DNA of 64,000 bases from Bolinopsis microptera (taxonomy: Eukaryota; Ctenophora; Tentaculata; Lobata; Bolinopsidae). Location: the NCBI RefSeq assembly GCF_026151205.1, contig NC_087074.1, positions 9,217,726-9,281,725 of the forward strand, in the 5' to 3' direction. Within the stretch, counting starts at the first letter, position 1, and each line of letters opens with the position of its first letter. Shown here in pieces: positions 35,201-45,784 of the stretch. A program made the position numbers and the translations under genes. The notes below the pieces were generated by a model. That model was not told the DNA's origin. It searched no databases and worked only from the letters and a program-made list of their open reading frames with translations.

Positions 35201-38200
35201 AGTCGAAAAAACCTTGAGCAACCGAATATTCATAATGCTAAATGTGTCTGACCTTCTTGTTTCACTGCTTGATTTCGCCATCGCTACCTTGGGGCATTAT
35301 GGAAAATATGAAGGGCCATCCTTCAGAGTTGAACTTGCCGTGATGGTCGTGTCACTTGAAAGCACAGCTTTTGCTACATGTCTTCTGAGCGTTACAAGAA
35401 CCATCTCTCTGTGCTTCCCTTTTTATCAAATCCACAAGAAAGCTGTCGGAATTGCGGCACTTATATTCCTTCTCCATGAAATTTTGAGGTTCATTCTTAA
35501 GATCTACATTTACTTTATTTATGTTTCGGCACTGGATTTCTGCGAAGTCTTTGGCAATGGTCTAATGGTAGTTTTAATATCAATTGTGATCCTTGTGAGC
35601 CTTGTTTCTTCCATTTTTACAGCCAGGAAGCTTTCGAAAAATCGATACCAACTCGTCCTAGCTGCACATAATGGTAACAACCACGGTCCCCGAACCAACA
35701 CCAACCAGAAAGCTACCGTCACTATCCTCATCATCTCAACTCTCTTCTGTTTCTTAAACACCATCTTCTGTATCGCCTTATATTTTGGTAACTTCGGATA
35801 TCAAGTGCCGCGTACACTGCTTCCATTATACGGTGTTTCCTTGTGGCTCGCTCCAGCCATCAACTCAGCCATCAACCCGATCATCTACTTCATCAGGAAA
35901 GAAGACATGAGAAAGTACATAAAGAATTTTATTCCCAAGTTTTTTAAAATCTGTATAGGAGGACATGATTCAAATTAGACAAATCAACTGATTATTAAAG
36001 TATTAAGAAATAGAGAAAAGGAAAAGCGGACATATAAAGACTTATGCGGACACTCAGATAAGGAATATTGATCAATGGAAATCTGTTACACTTTATGATT
36101 TTATTTTGAACACACTTATGTTATAAGTTAGTCATTATAAATTAGATTTTGCTGACTGAAATTATTCATTCTAGTTTTAATGTTTCTGTGTAGTCTTTAC
36201 CATTGTAACATAGCACTCATTGAGGGGACCTGATTGAGGGAACCTGTTTGAGGGGACCTGTTTGAGGGAACCTGCTTGAGCGGACCTGTTTGAGGGGACC
36301 TGTTTGAGGGACCGGTTTGAGGGGACCTGTTTGAGGGGACCTGTTTATAAAACAACATAATATTTAAGTTTATAAAACAACAACGATGATATTCGTCCAC
36401 ATTTTTCGTGCTCAAATATATACATGTATTGTGCCCAATGTGTTGGTGGCTGGTGCCCATACCTTGCGGAATGCGGACGTAAGGTACTAAGGTACACAAT
36501 TATACGACGTATTTACATAATTATAATAACGGCTTCATTGCTGATATTTTAAATCTGTAAGTACTAAATTGAACTTTGTACAGGTTTAAGGACGGTAATG
36601 TGCACTGGAGACGCTCTACTTACAGCGGTGTGCGTGGCACGGGACTGCTCCATGATTCCTGATAACGGTACCCTCTACCTGTTGACTGCTGAACTGGGAG
36701 ACAATGGCAAACTGGCCGTCAAATACACTGAGCAGGTAGGAAGATAAAATCGGACCAAAACTTTCCAATCAAACGCAAATATATAAGAAGGATCCATATT
36801 ATATATACGCCCGATATTCCTGAAAGTGATCCTCTTCACACGCTGATAATCTCAGGAACATACCCCGGATGGGTTTCATATGGAGGACCTGAAAAACCTG
36901 TACTCAGGACCCTTCAGGAAGGTTCATCTGGCCATGGACGGGGCTACATTTGATCTTATATCCAAGAATGACAAATCTTTAATGGACAAAGTCTGTGTCA
37001 CTGGGACAGTTTTCGCAAGGTTTGTTTTGTTCATTACTTTATAACCAGCACTTTTTCTTCAGTGAGCATTTAGCATGAAAATATTCCTCTATCAAGCTGT
37101 TCCGCCAATTTGTTGTTATCTAAGATTGTTTTAAATTGTACTTCTCAGATTTAACCCGGAACAGAAGATGAATCTGATAGATGAGCTGCAGCAGAGGAGC
37201 TACTCCATCTGTATGTGCGGAGATGGTGCTAATGATTGTGAGGCTCTACGACATGCTAACGTCGGCATTGCTCTCTCAAAATGTCAGTACATCATATATT
37301 TTATATTCATTTTTTCTCGCTATTTTTCTGAAAATACCTCACTCGAAAAAAATAATAATTACTACACAGTTCATATTATGCATTCAGATTACCCTACAAC
37401 CATTGTTTCTTCACATTTGTTCCGTACAACGTACATCAAAACCTCCTTTTTTTCAGGTGAGGCGTCGTTAGCAGCCCCCTTCACAAGCTCCGTCTTCAAC
37501 ATAACCTGTGTGCCAGTACTTTTAAAAGAGGGACAGGCAGCCCTGGAGAACGCTATGGCTGTGTTCCGTTTCACTGCCATGTACAGTATCATTCAATACG
37601 TCTCCGTGCTCCTTCTCATCCACTACGAATCTATCCTAGGAGATTACCAGTACCTTCTAGAGGACCTTGCTATAGTCCTGCTGTTCGATTTTGCTCTCGG
37701 CTACACCAAACCCTCCAAGATATTATCTAGAGTGCGTCCACGTGGTAGTCTCATGCACCCCTTCACCGTGTTTAGTTTTATCATGCAGACAACACTAGTT
37801 GTGGGGTTTATTGTCTTTTCCATGTGGCTGGTCCAGCAGCAGGCCTGGTACGATCCCTTCCATGTCATAAGAGTTGATTACTTGGCTGAGGGTGAGCTTT
37901 ATGTACCTTACTTCGAGACAACTGTCAACTTCATCCACTCCTGCTTCCAGTACATTATTATAGCCCTAGTCTTCTCCATCGGGCACCCCCACAGACGGCC
38001 GCTGTACACCAACATCCCTATGTTAGTGAGCATTGTTCTGACGGCAGGGATACTGCTGCTGGTTCTCTTCATTTCAGCGGAGAAGATTCCTCTCCTTGAG
38101 ATGGCTAATATTCCCGATATTAGCTACAAACTTTTAATGCTGGGTCTGGTGGTGATGAACCTGCTGCTCTCGCTTGGTGTGGAGTACTCCTACAGGGTTA

Positions 38201-38337
38201 TAGAGCCTCTCCAGCGGTTCCTTAAATTGCTGAGGTTTAAGAAGGGACATAAGAACAAGTTCAAGTGTTTGATAGACGAGTTGGAGGCTGCGGACACTAA
38301 GTGGCCCTCCACTAACATAGTGGAGAATGGCATTTGA
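23217..38337 (+). CDS. ATP13A: P5B-type cation/polyamine-transporting ATPase (ATP13A family), 18 exons
   Basis: Exons: 23217-23370, 23495-23691, 23942-24082, 24216-24325, 24463-24622, 25728-25790, 25956-26059, 26518-26620, 26789-27013, 27161-27314, 27751-27940, 28138-28322, 31348-31434, 31544-31711, 36584-36735, 36856-37019, 37149-37282, 37457-38337. All phases agree; 1123 residues, close to ATP13A2/3. Seen: first helix ~30-52, 'FWKPRWK', 'GRNVLDVPLKP', 'KSGDLVPGDIV', actuator LTGES (~294), phosphorylation site DKTGTLT (Asp ~468), nucleotide-binding KGAPE (~595), hinge GDGAND (~810), then C-terminal helices. P5B enzymes are late-endosome/lysosome polyamine exporters. Unusual: the P5 motif PPALP is APSLP (~425) and TGDN is TGDA (~688). 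Introns contain tRNAs, two antisense genes and one sense gene. The start ATG is the first in frame; further upstream exons are possible. Confidence 0.9.
24926..24999 (+). tRNA. tRNA-Met (CAU), elongator, intronic copy 1
   Basis: 74 bases fold as a full cloverleaf. The acceptor is GCCTTCC/GGAGGGC with one G-T pair, the D arm GCTC/GAGC, the anticodon loop CTCATAA (anticodon CAT), the T arm GTGAG/CTCAC, and the discriminator A. The B box is GTTCGAGCC. A short T run follows after a few bases. The gene lies in intron 5 of the P5B ATPase, in the same orientation. Confidence 0.97.
25417..25490 (+). tRNA. tRNA-Met (CAU), elongator, intronic copy 2
   Basis: Identical over the 74-base tRNA to the copy at 24926-24999, and 491 bp downstream in the same intron. 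Flanks are mostly different, apart from a few bases after the 3' end ('gtatttt'), which also supply the polymerase III terminator. It is a local tandem duplication. Confidence 0.97.
27422..27493 (+). tRNA. tRNA-Asp (GUC), intronic
   Basis: 72-base cloverleaf: acceptor TCCGTGT/ACATGGA, D stem GTAT/ATAC, anticodon loop with GTC between CCCGC and GCGGG, T arm CAGGG/CCCTG, discriminator G. A TTTT run follows at ~27497. It sits in intron 10 of the ATPase gene, in sense. Confidence 0.96.
28588..28739 (+). other. Candidate alternative terminal exon of the P5B ATPase
   Basis: The acceptor AATCACAG|AG lies 265 bases after exon 12 and the phase matches (AAA G|AG). Splicing here would give 'KEPISEESPVEKETSTSDES' followed by 'EMSITSPSAPSSLSHTPIQR', then a stop at 28737-28739. 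The text is acidic and Ser/Thr/Pro-rich, as in regulatory tails. Using it would end the protein just inside the nucleotide-binding domain, at the KGAPE lysine. A cryptic donor (TACG|GTAGTG, ~28708) would instead make it a cassette in the same phase. It ends five bases before the stop of the antisense TSP1 gene. Confidence 0.4.
28744..30116 (-). pseudogene. Secreted three-TSP1 protein gene, intronless, frameshifted
   Basis: Antisense, inside ATPase intron 12. The start MKHFSTLAVLLTLLVFAASK is a signal peptide. A basic Cys/Lys-rich segment follows (~20-85), then TSP1 repeats 'GDWSQFGEWSECLVGCGGG' and 'GGWSEFGDWSECSAVCGGG'. At the start of the third repeat (~29496-29511) the reading frame changes: an 8-base near-duplication (CACTCCGA/CACTCCAG on the plus strand) shifts it. 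The third repeat ('EYGEWFECAAQCNTG') and a ~170-residue C-terminal domain continue in another frame to 28744. That domain ('WFETIFTDTPSEDVHWHRSE', 'GCGTCWCC', 'TVRVTWNIAS') is not one I recognise. Either an assembly error or a recent disabling mutation explains it. Without the shift the protein would be about 455 residues. Confidence 0.75.
30540..31347. other. Intron end with G run and diverged repeat
   Basis: An interrupted G run lies at ~30613-30640. The following ~600 bases read like a degraded repeat (phrases such as 'cccaaattaggcccaattta') and carry no supported gene. The next ATPase exon starts at 31348. Confidence 0.4.
32380..33334 (-). pseudogene. Class A-like GPCR, intronless, frameshift between TM5 and TM6
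   Basis: Antisense, inside ATPase intron 14. The frame from 33334 gives five helices: TM1 with 'GDALILIG', TM2 'YIALADIFMVIFTV', 'WVFGELFC' before TM3, TM3 'TFLFLIVALSLAKFLIL', TM4 and TM5 'LMGLVVLISLVVVMVSNV'. It ends near 32573 at a stop. TM6 ('VLTVAVFTVANLPGAICAVV') and TM7 ('GSLNLMSNFYIYTLTLS') continue from 32637 to 32380 in the neighbouring frame. The break lies near a run of six C at 32645-32650 and at GTG ATG ACT AGT; loss of two bases or gain of one would explain it. DRY is replaced by AKF and NPxxY by SNFYI, so the receptor belongs to a divergent group. Confidence 0.75.
33700..33995 (-). mobile_element. SINE with tRNA-derived head
   Basis: The minus strand starts with a tRNA-like 73-mer (33995-33923). 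Acceptor strands are CTGGGTG/CACCCAG, the A box is 'TGGCCTAGTGG', and the B box is GGTTCGAATCC. The anticodon stem is CCTTC/GAAGG around TGTACA. The T stem is incomplete, so it is unlikely to be a functional tRNA. A body follows ('agctaaggattcattgga', 'gactcagccgatt', 'gagggttaaatgaggagg') that recurs at 15950-16085, then an AT-rich tail. This combination is the structure of a tRNA-derived SINE. Confidence 0.75.
35097..35978 (+). CDS. Class A rhodopsin-like GPCR, single exon, intact
   Basis: 293 residues, sense-oriented inside ATPase intron 14. Seven helices can be placed: TM1 'FSGVIAMTGTVTNALSLSYF', TM2 'IFIMLNVSDLLVSLLDFAI', TM3 ending 'CLLSVTRTISLCFPFY' (DRY replaced by TRT), TM4, TM5 'LMVVLISIVILVSLVSSIFT', TM6 'KATVTILIISTLFCFLNTIF', and TM7 'INSAINPIIYFIRKEDMRKY' with a canonical NPxxY. 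The N-terminus is short and has no signal peptide. The C-terminal tail is short and basic. The ligand is unknown. It differs strongly from the antisense receptor gene in the same intron. Lineage-expanded intronless receptors of this kind are common in cnidarians and other invertebrates. Confidence 0.9.
   Translation: MSSLPLPKEFSIFSGVIAMTGTVTNALSLSYFVTKVEKTLSNRIFIMLNVSDLLVSLLDFAIATLGHYGKYEGPSFRVELAVMVVSLESTAFATCLLSVTRTISLCFPFYQIHKKAVGIAALIFLLHEILRFILKIYIYFIYVSALDFCEVFGNGLMVVLISIVILVSLVSSIFTARKLSKNRYQLVLAAHNGNNHGPRTNTNQKATVTILIISTLFCFLNTIFCIALYFGNFGYQVPRTLLPLYGVSLWLAPAINSAINPIIYFIRKEDMRKYIKNFIPKFFKICIGGHDSN
36218..36346. repeat. Tandem repeat of 'gaggggacctgttt', about nine copies
   Basis: 14-bp units with small variations (gaggga, gcggac) lie in ATPase intron 14 just after the intact GPCR gene. 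Confidence 0.85.
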
Positions 38338-38732
38338 GTCAGATTGTTAAGTTTGACGGTGCGCGGGTACGGCCGTTGACAGGAGACATGATCATATGTT
38401 ACATTAGTTTTTATGTGTTGCAACATTGTTACAGTATTTAACACAAATGAATTAATTTAGAAAGGACTGCAGAAAAAACACGGTAAGAAAGCGAGCGTGC
38501 TTAATCACTCTACAGTCGATCTTCGAGATTTTTCTAAAAGGGCCCCTGACAGTTGAAATCTACTTAGTTCGAACTTCGATGTATTTTCGAACGCTGATTC
38601 CGAATCACCCCATGACATATGTAGACATATATAATACTAATAGAGTTAAAATAATCCCCTAGCGAGATATCGGCTAAAAACTGTCTCGATCACGTAATAT
38701 GACCATATAAGGAAGTTGGTCCTATTTCTCGT

Positions 38733-38834
38733 TAGGGTTAGGGTTTCAGCATATGATTCAGTTATGGATTGGGTAAGGACTTAGGGTTAGGACTTAGGGT
38801 TAGGGTTGAGATCAGATTAGAGGGTTAGGGTTTC
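38733..38834. repeat. Interstitial TTAGGG-like tract
   Basis: Short runs of TTAGGG and 'gacttagggttagg' are scattered over ~100 bases downstream of the ATPase stop. TTAGGG is the metazoan telomere unit. The tract is degenerate and internal. Confidence 0.6.
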
Positions 38835-38973
38835 GAATAGCCACCTATAGGGGACGTGTTCAAAAAGTCACGTGACAGTCGAGTGTAGAGTGATTAATCA
38901 TCATCCATAAGAAAGTAATATTAAGGAGTGATCTTTGTAATCTTTACAATGTAAAAGTTATCATATTTTTTGT

Positions 38974-38979
38974 AATAAA
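38974..38979 (+). terminator. ATP13A: Candidate polyadenylation signal of the ATPase gene
   Basis: AATAAA in 'tgtaataaatatctg', ~640 bases after the stop codon. A second AATAAA is at ~39031. It is chosen only by sequence and position. Confidence 0.35.
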
Positions 38980-40281
38980 TATCTGATTATCTTATATTTT
39001 CTGATTATACAGGATGGCCCTCAGACCCATAATAAACACAATGTAAGCAACCATGTTGGATCAGTTTTGATGAGATAACATATTATTTTTATCGTGATTC
39101 TGGGGATTCGATTTTAAACAGAACTGATTTTTTATATACAGTTACACCATGCAGTACAGGGTAATAATTTATAAGGCATTCATTTTTGAGTTTATTTATT
39201 GCATTTAATTTTCATATTTTCCTAAATCCTTACTATTTTAAAATATTGCATATTTTATATTGCATGTTTAACCTGTTTTTCTACTAGTAGTTGTATAAAC
39301 TTTTATTTAGCATTAATATTGCAAACCTATTTAGGTCTACCGACAAAACAATTCCTGATCAGATTCTGACATTTCCCGACAATATCTGCAGTATCTGTTG
39401 TCAGGGTGCAACGTGTGATTATGTAACATGCCTGGTTCTTTTCATGTCTCCTAATGTCACAAATGAAATGTACTGATGTCAATATGTGTACTTTTTTGTA
39501 TGAAATTAATATGATTTCAATAATCTGTTGTTTCAGTTTGCGCATTCTTTGAATTTTATTATCTATGACAATTGCACTAGCCTACAGTTATGTAATGCTT
39601 CACGTAATTAAAAAGATTTGGCATTTGAAAGCCAGAACAGTTTATTTTATTCCTCTTGTCAAGTTCAAAAACATGGTCGGTTTGTGAAACTGAAATTAAT
39701 GACAAGCATTTTAACAAATGTAATCATTGAAACAAATATGATCGTATTCGTAAATTCTGGAAAAATTGATTTCATAATTGACTGCACAATTTATAAATAA
39801 AGTGAACGAAATTAAATGTTAATATAAAATGTCTTCAGCCCGTGATATGTAGAGTTGACGAGAGAATGCAGTTGCCAAGGCCAAGGAGAATTGCTGTTGT
39901 CCCTATTTTCTTATATTAGGCTGAGCTCATTTCACAGACCTTTTTATTTCAGTTCCACTGACAAAGACCAGAACTGTTAATCAATGATCACATGTTCAAG
40001 AATATATTCTTGATTATTAAAACTTACAAATGCTACATTTGCTCTAAATCTTAGACCCTGACTCTTCCGTCCTAGACATTAAGACATAGCTATCCATCAT
40101 GTTCTCCTTTCCATGCTGCTGCCATGATACTATGATAGTGAACTTGGCATTTTCTCTCACGTTCGAGCATTTCATCGCCACTGTTTTCTCAAATTTATGA
40201 AATAAAATGGTATAGATGGTCCACTGAGAATGGTTTCCGAGAAAAACAACTTACTAATATTAGACTGAGAGTGTGTTATTG
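38980..40281. other. Tail-to-tail intergenic region
   Basis: AT-rich sequence between the ends of the ATPase gene (+) and the adhesion-GPCR-like gene (-). I searched it for further membrane-helix exons of the minus-strand gene and saw none. Confidence 0.5.
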
Positions 40282-43200
40282 TTAGAAGTGAAAGTTTCCA
40301 AACTCTTCAGCCATCTTCTTGATCATAAAGTATAATGCAACAAGTAGTAGTACCATGATTACTGCCACGTTTATCTTCGTTGTCTTCGGTATTCCCATCC
40401 ACCTAGCGTAGAATTATATAGTTTAATCAATTCCTCAAAATTGTGTACTTAATTCGAGATATGGTTTTAACTTCTAAGTAAGAATTAAGATAGAGATATT
40501 GGGGGTCTGACTGCATTCGGACCGATTAGTACTTAGCCACGAAATTGAGACATTTCTTACTTGGCTGGAATGAAGATAATGAGTAATCCCATAGCAATGC
40601 CGAGTAAGCAGATCCCCGTCACTGATATCAGTATCTCAGCGTAGTGCTCCGGCCACTCCTTCCTTGTTATCATCTGATATATGTAGTTACATTAAGTACA
40701 TTTTAAGTAACTTTTCATAATGTCGATGGTCGAGTCAACACGTTTAAGGACAGTGTCTGCTGCTGGCTGCAGAGCTCGTTAAATGTGTAAGAGACTCGCA
40801 GACAAGAACTAAAAGTCGAGATTGCTTGACAATGACAAGTGACATTGAGGAATATGATTTTAATTTTGATTAAATTTTGTCCGACATCCAAGCTGATTCC
40901 GGTTTCGGCCAAAAAAAGTCTTTAACTATCGGTTTTGTTGACACATGTTGTGTACCTCTTTCCCCGCGCGGTTTTGTGCTTGATCCAGCTCCAAAGCTAC
41001 CAAATACCGGGTATGAATCAGGAAAACTACGTAACAAAAATGTCAACCGTCAAATATAATATTTATTTCCCACGAAATCCGGGAGCCATTCATGCATTTG
41101 TTAACTATTTCGTATACACGGTTAATAAGTTTACCTTTAACCTACTCCGTCGATTTTGAGAAAGTTTCTTGAACAAACTATCAAGATCCTGACATTTTCA
41201 TTAACTTTAAAAGCGCCAAATTTTAATTGTTTTAACTACTTAGATTCTGACTGGACAAATACTGGACAAGAGAATATCCAGCACGTGCCGTGTAATTACT
41301 ATTATAGGATCGTGTTCTCGTGTCATAATTGATTAGGGTCCGAAAAATAGGATACAAAATCGTTAACCTTCTCAGTTATAAAAACTTTGGCAAGCTTCAA
41401 GACATTTTTCGGAAACTTCCTAGACACCCTTCCAGACTCCTGGATACAATGCAGAAAACTCTAACTCGACAATCGACTGGTGCAGTCAGATCAAGGAGGT
41501 GGTCCGCAGATTGCGTGATGAACTTGAAGATGCCTACTTCTAAACTTATCAATAGGTTCAATAGGTTCAGTCAATGAAATTTATAAATATCCTCGAATTA
41601 AGGAGCCGAAGTTCAAGTATTACAACAAGAATTAACACTGGTGTAGAGAAAGTGAAAGTGAAATTATTACCGCAAGTACAGTGAAAGCTCCGGATGTTTG
41701 TCGACAATTACATCGTATAATCGGATCATCAGAGAATTTATCAAAGGTAGTTTCGCAAATTTGTGTGTTCCACACCCCCAGTAGTGATTTGTCCTTCAGT
41801 ATTGTTTTCTGGTCTGCAGAGGGATGATTTGCATGTGAATATTAATTTTGTAAACAATTAAATTTGGGTCCGTTTACCTTAGTCTAATTGCTTCTTGATC
41901 ACCGAATTAATTGTCTACTAAGGTTGAAAATCTTTAACATGTATAATGTATAATAGGACCTATAACTATTAATTAGGTATCTTACCAACAAGGCCGTCTG
42001 CGCTAATGGTTGACTTGTCCTTATCCCAAACTTCCCCTTTCTCTTCCAGATATCTATCACGTGTAGTGTTCGTCTCATACAGTGCACAAACATATTTTAT
42101 TTGGTATGTCAGCCTGGACTCGTTCCATATCGCATTGAACATCCTGTCCTTACTTTTGTACGCCTGAAGAACACTTTCGGTAACTCCTATGACCGCTTAT
42201 TAATGCTTTTCAAACAAAGTTACAACGAATTCTTCATGTAGTGCATCCTGGGTTTGGACAGGATATTTATGTGAAATATTTGTCATCAGCAATTTTTTTA
42301 ATTTGTCAATCGGCAATTTGTATTTTCGATAATTTTGTTGATATAAGCGGGATATAAATGCTTCATTTCATAATGGTCGACTGGTGACTGAACACCATCA
42401 TCAATCAGAATCATGTGAGAATTGATGCAATGATGGAGATTGCAGATATAGAAATGACGTAAACTGCACGCAGGTTAATCAATAAAGCTATCGCACCGTG
42501 TTGTCGTACAGCTCAAAGAAGAAGTTAGTGTCAGTATTGTTGGGGAGCCCCTGCACATTAAGATCCACAACCATGCTCGCTATTGTCTGTACATCATCCT
42601 GGGGCTGCTGTTTGCCAGTCTTGTAGTTCTGCAGGGTTTCTGAAACAAGATTCGTGATAAAAACTTGTTACTTTTAGTCAATGCAACAAGTTTGAACTTT
42701 GTTACATGAGTTGGATAAAATTTGGGATTTTGTGCATATTCAAAATTTGTTGATACTGCAGATGATATGATAAATAACATATCGAAAATAGTATTTTCGT
42801 TAACTAATTTTCCCCCCAAAAATGATATGGTCTGATACCGTTGAACTCATGAGCAGGAAGTATTTCAGTCTCATGAGGGAAGAAAGTGTCGCTGTTTAGG
42901 AAGATTAGTGATAAAGAAACGTTATCCCTTCTCGAACCGTCTACTAGTCTGTCCAGTTCGTTCCTCATAATCTGGTGAGTCATAGTTACTTGTAAGAAAT
43001 AGTGAATGCATGATATCATGGTGATGATCCTTGATTTATCTCTACCTCTCCACTGCTCTATCTAATATTTTTTATATTATCAACTCATTTCTCAACCCCA
43101 CAATTATGACTTACAAGTTTGCAAAGAATGATCCCTACCTTCAAGAAACTGAGACGGTCGTTTTCACAGCCGGTAATCATATCATGGAAGGTGTTTCTAC

Positions 43201-45784
43201 AGAACTTGTGCATGTTGATCACCGCCAGCATGTCTTGAAGGTGGAATAGTCCGATGTTGTCTGACAAAATGAGAACTGTCTTGTTTTCTACCCGGGGGAC
43301 AACCTCTCTTAATAGCTCCATCATCCTGAGATATTATTCTGTTACTGAGCCTCTGTTAGATCGCAATATAAACAGTTATCTCTGATGCAGGTATAGAGAT
43401 TCTGTTAGATTGCAATAACGGTTATTTCAGTGGCATGAATCATGATGCAGGTTAAATTAATTAACTTCGTATTAGTGGCGCGTTAAAACATCAAAGATAA
43501 TAGGTTTGTTTACTGAAAAATGCATACACACAGCATAAGTCATGATGAAGATCAGAACATTTACCCAGCACACATAAACGCAGTGATAACGATAATAGTC
43601 AGTTAAAATTTAAAAACACGTACCAGAAGCAGGAAGGGTCGTTATGACAAGAGTGAGATTTAGAGATGAAAGTGAGAGTGTCTAACACTGCTATCGCTGT
43701 TTCATAGGTCACGTGACCGTCCCCTCTCCTCGTTATTGTGTTGAGGATATCATAGCTCAACAGTAGATCCCCCTTCCCTGGGTTAATCGTGTTTTACTTT
43801 AACTCTATTTAGGGAAAATAATATATATACTTACAAAATCCATTTAGATAATGTGGATTGCATGTACTTGGAGTACTGTGAGTAGATATTCATAAAGGTC
43901 ATTGTTCATGAAGACCAAAGCACATATGCTAGGCCCCATGCCCCGAACTAACTCATTGTTCAGTGTTCATTGCATGGACCCTAGCATAAATGTCCTTTTA
44001 TAATCATGAAATTGTTATACACGCAATTCAGCTGTAAGATGTCTCCCAAGTCTCTTACCAATGTTTTGGCTTTCATCTGCATGCTGAAGTTCAACAAAGT
44101 CCTGACGGGTCTGATCTACATTAGAACTGGAGCTTGAGTCTAAGATTGTCTGTAATCTGGCTGTTAGCGAGGTTTTAACACAGTCAGTCGTGTCAACTTC
44201 TTCCCAAGTATTATTGGCAGAGCAAACTCTTCGTACTTTGAAACCTGGTAGGTAAGGAATGCCGTTATGTGTGGTATTTATTTTATTTATTAAACAAAGC
44301 GTTAGCGGAGCAAAACTAAAAAATTACAGCAATATTAATCAAGCACTGTTTATGTTAAAATCCAAAAATTTCAGAAAGTCCTGAATTTTAAACAAATCTA
44401 TATCGACTGACTGTCATCATATTGGCAAGGAAGTTCCTGAGCTGTTGTAGATACTAAAGAAACAGGCCAGGTGAAGGAGCCGTAAGGAGTCAGAGTGACT
44501 GATTTAGGACAATAAAGGTAGGCAGAGCAGACTGTGCTACCACAGAAGTCCATCATCTTCTCGAAATCAGTGCAGATTTTTGTCATTCCAGTTCCATAGC
44601 TAGTTTCTTGTGTAGAACAGCTTAAACATTTCTCGTTTGCTATGTTTATGTGATACCCTTCTGAACACCTGCCTGTGGTAGATATAAAGTATCATTAGGG
44701 AGCGTAAATTCATCAGATTCATTATTGCAGGACAGTATACAAATTTTCTCTGAAGTACTTTAGTTGGTGATTAGCAGTTAGCATTTACCAGATATGTAAA
44801 TCCTTTCACTGAGATCTGATATTGAGGTAAAATCCACGTTTATTTTCTCTGACATTTTTGTCTTGTCCCCCTCTGATATAGTTGAATCACTGAGATTCCA
44901 GGCTGCTGATGGGAATCCATCTATAAAAACTTTTAGCTGAAAGTGAACAAAATGTGTAAATTGAAAACATTGGAACTATTGCATGATTGCAATTTTGATA
45001 GAGGACTGACTTCTAAAACTGACAGAGAGCATTTTGAACATTATTGTTAATAATATAAACAAAGTCTACTAACGTGGTCTTCATGGAAAGCGATGGAACA
45101 GTCGTAAGAGTCATCACTATCGTCACCATTAGAAGGCATAGAATCGTACTCTATCAGTCCACCTATAGCTTGGGAAGCCTCAGAAACTAATCCAAAACTG
45201 AGCTTCTTAGTGCTTCTTTCCCAAAACAAATCAATTCTGAATAGATATAATTTCAACAAGAGTACTTGGAATAACGAAATTCCTATTTACAACCCGTTGA
45301 AAGTCTAATGGTTATGAATTAATAATGCAATAAGCATATAAAATCAAATATCACAATTGATAAAACAATTGTTTACGAAGATAATTAAATTCGAAAGCTA
45401 AAGTCTCACAAGTTTGAGTCAGTGATAGAGTCCTTGAAGTGAATGAGAGTTTTCCCCTGACTCTGCTCAGGCCGTAGGATAACTACAGAGTCGGAGAGGT
45501 TTACGTTTTTACACACTTTATTCAAACATTCTTTTACCACCAATTCAACACACAATCCTGAAAATCGAAAGATTTTTAAAAAACCTGCTAGATTTGCGCT
45601 GGACATAATTAAGGCTATTAAGAGCACATTCATAATTATCATCGTTCGATAGCAATTCTAAATTAATGTGGTATAAGATATGAATCACCAATTAAAAACT
45701 TACTGACAGGTTACGATTTCCAGCTATACCTGATTTTCCGATAGTGCTAAGAATGAAACAAAACCATAGCGGTGTATGATTCAT
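40282..45784 (-). CDS. Adhesion-GPCR-type ectodomain with only two membrane helices, 14 exons
   Basis: Exons (5' to 3'): 45784-45730, 45557-45410, 45236-45074, 44936-44789, 44672-44412, 44244-44059, 43777-43624, 43325-43139, 42971-42839, 42639-42497, 42163-41986, 41813-41671, 40673-40561, 40402-40282. All junctions agree in phase; 710 residues. A signal peptide (MNHTPLWFCFILSTIG) is followed by a Cys-containing N-terminus. A hormone-receptor-like region follows (~175-285: 'GSFTWPVSLVSTTAQELPC', 'VCSANNTWEEVDTTDC'). A GAIN-like region (~300-600) and a GPS-like segment (~600-633, 'CETTF...IIRCNCRQTSGAFTVLA') come next. Helices are ~645-670 and ~681-698, then KKMAEEFGNFHF and a stop. In the family, seven helices follow GPS; here TM3-7 are absent. 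The GPS lacks the usual His-Leu before Ser/Thr, so self-cleavage is doubtful. It could be a decoy, adhesion or signalling-dead receptor. Confidence 0.75.
42195..42275. repeat. Dispersed repeat, intronic copy
   Basis: Reverse-complement match to ~19620-19700 ('tacaacgaattcttcatgta' followed by 'gtgcatcctgggtttggaca'). It lies in an intron of the adhesion-GPCR-like gene. Confidence 0.8.

Noticed and set aside
35519-35764. Antisense frame inside the intact GPCR
   Set aside because: Shadow of the receptor coding strand; no independent support.
40877-41577. Plus-strand frames of 60-82 residues in intron 12 of the adhesion-GPCR-like gene
   Set aside because: No domain, no splice partners, low-complexity composition.
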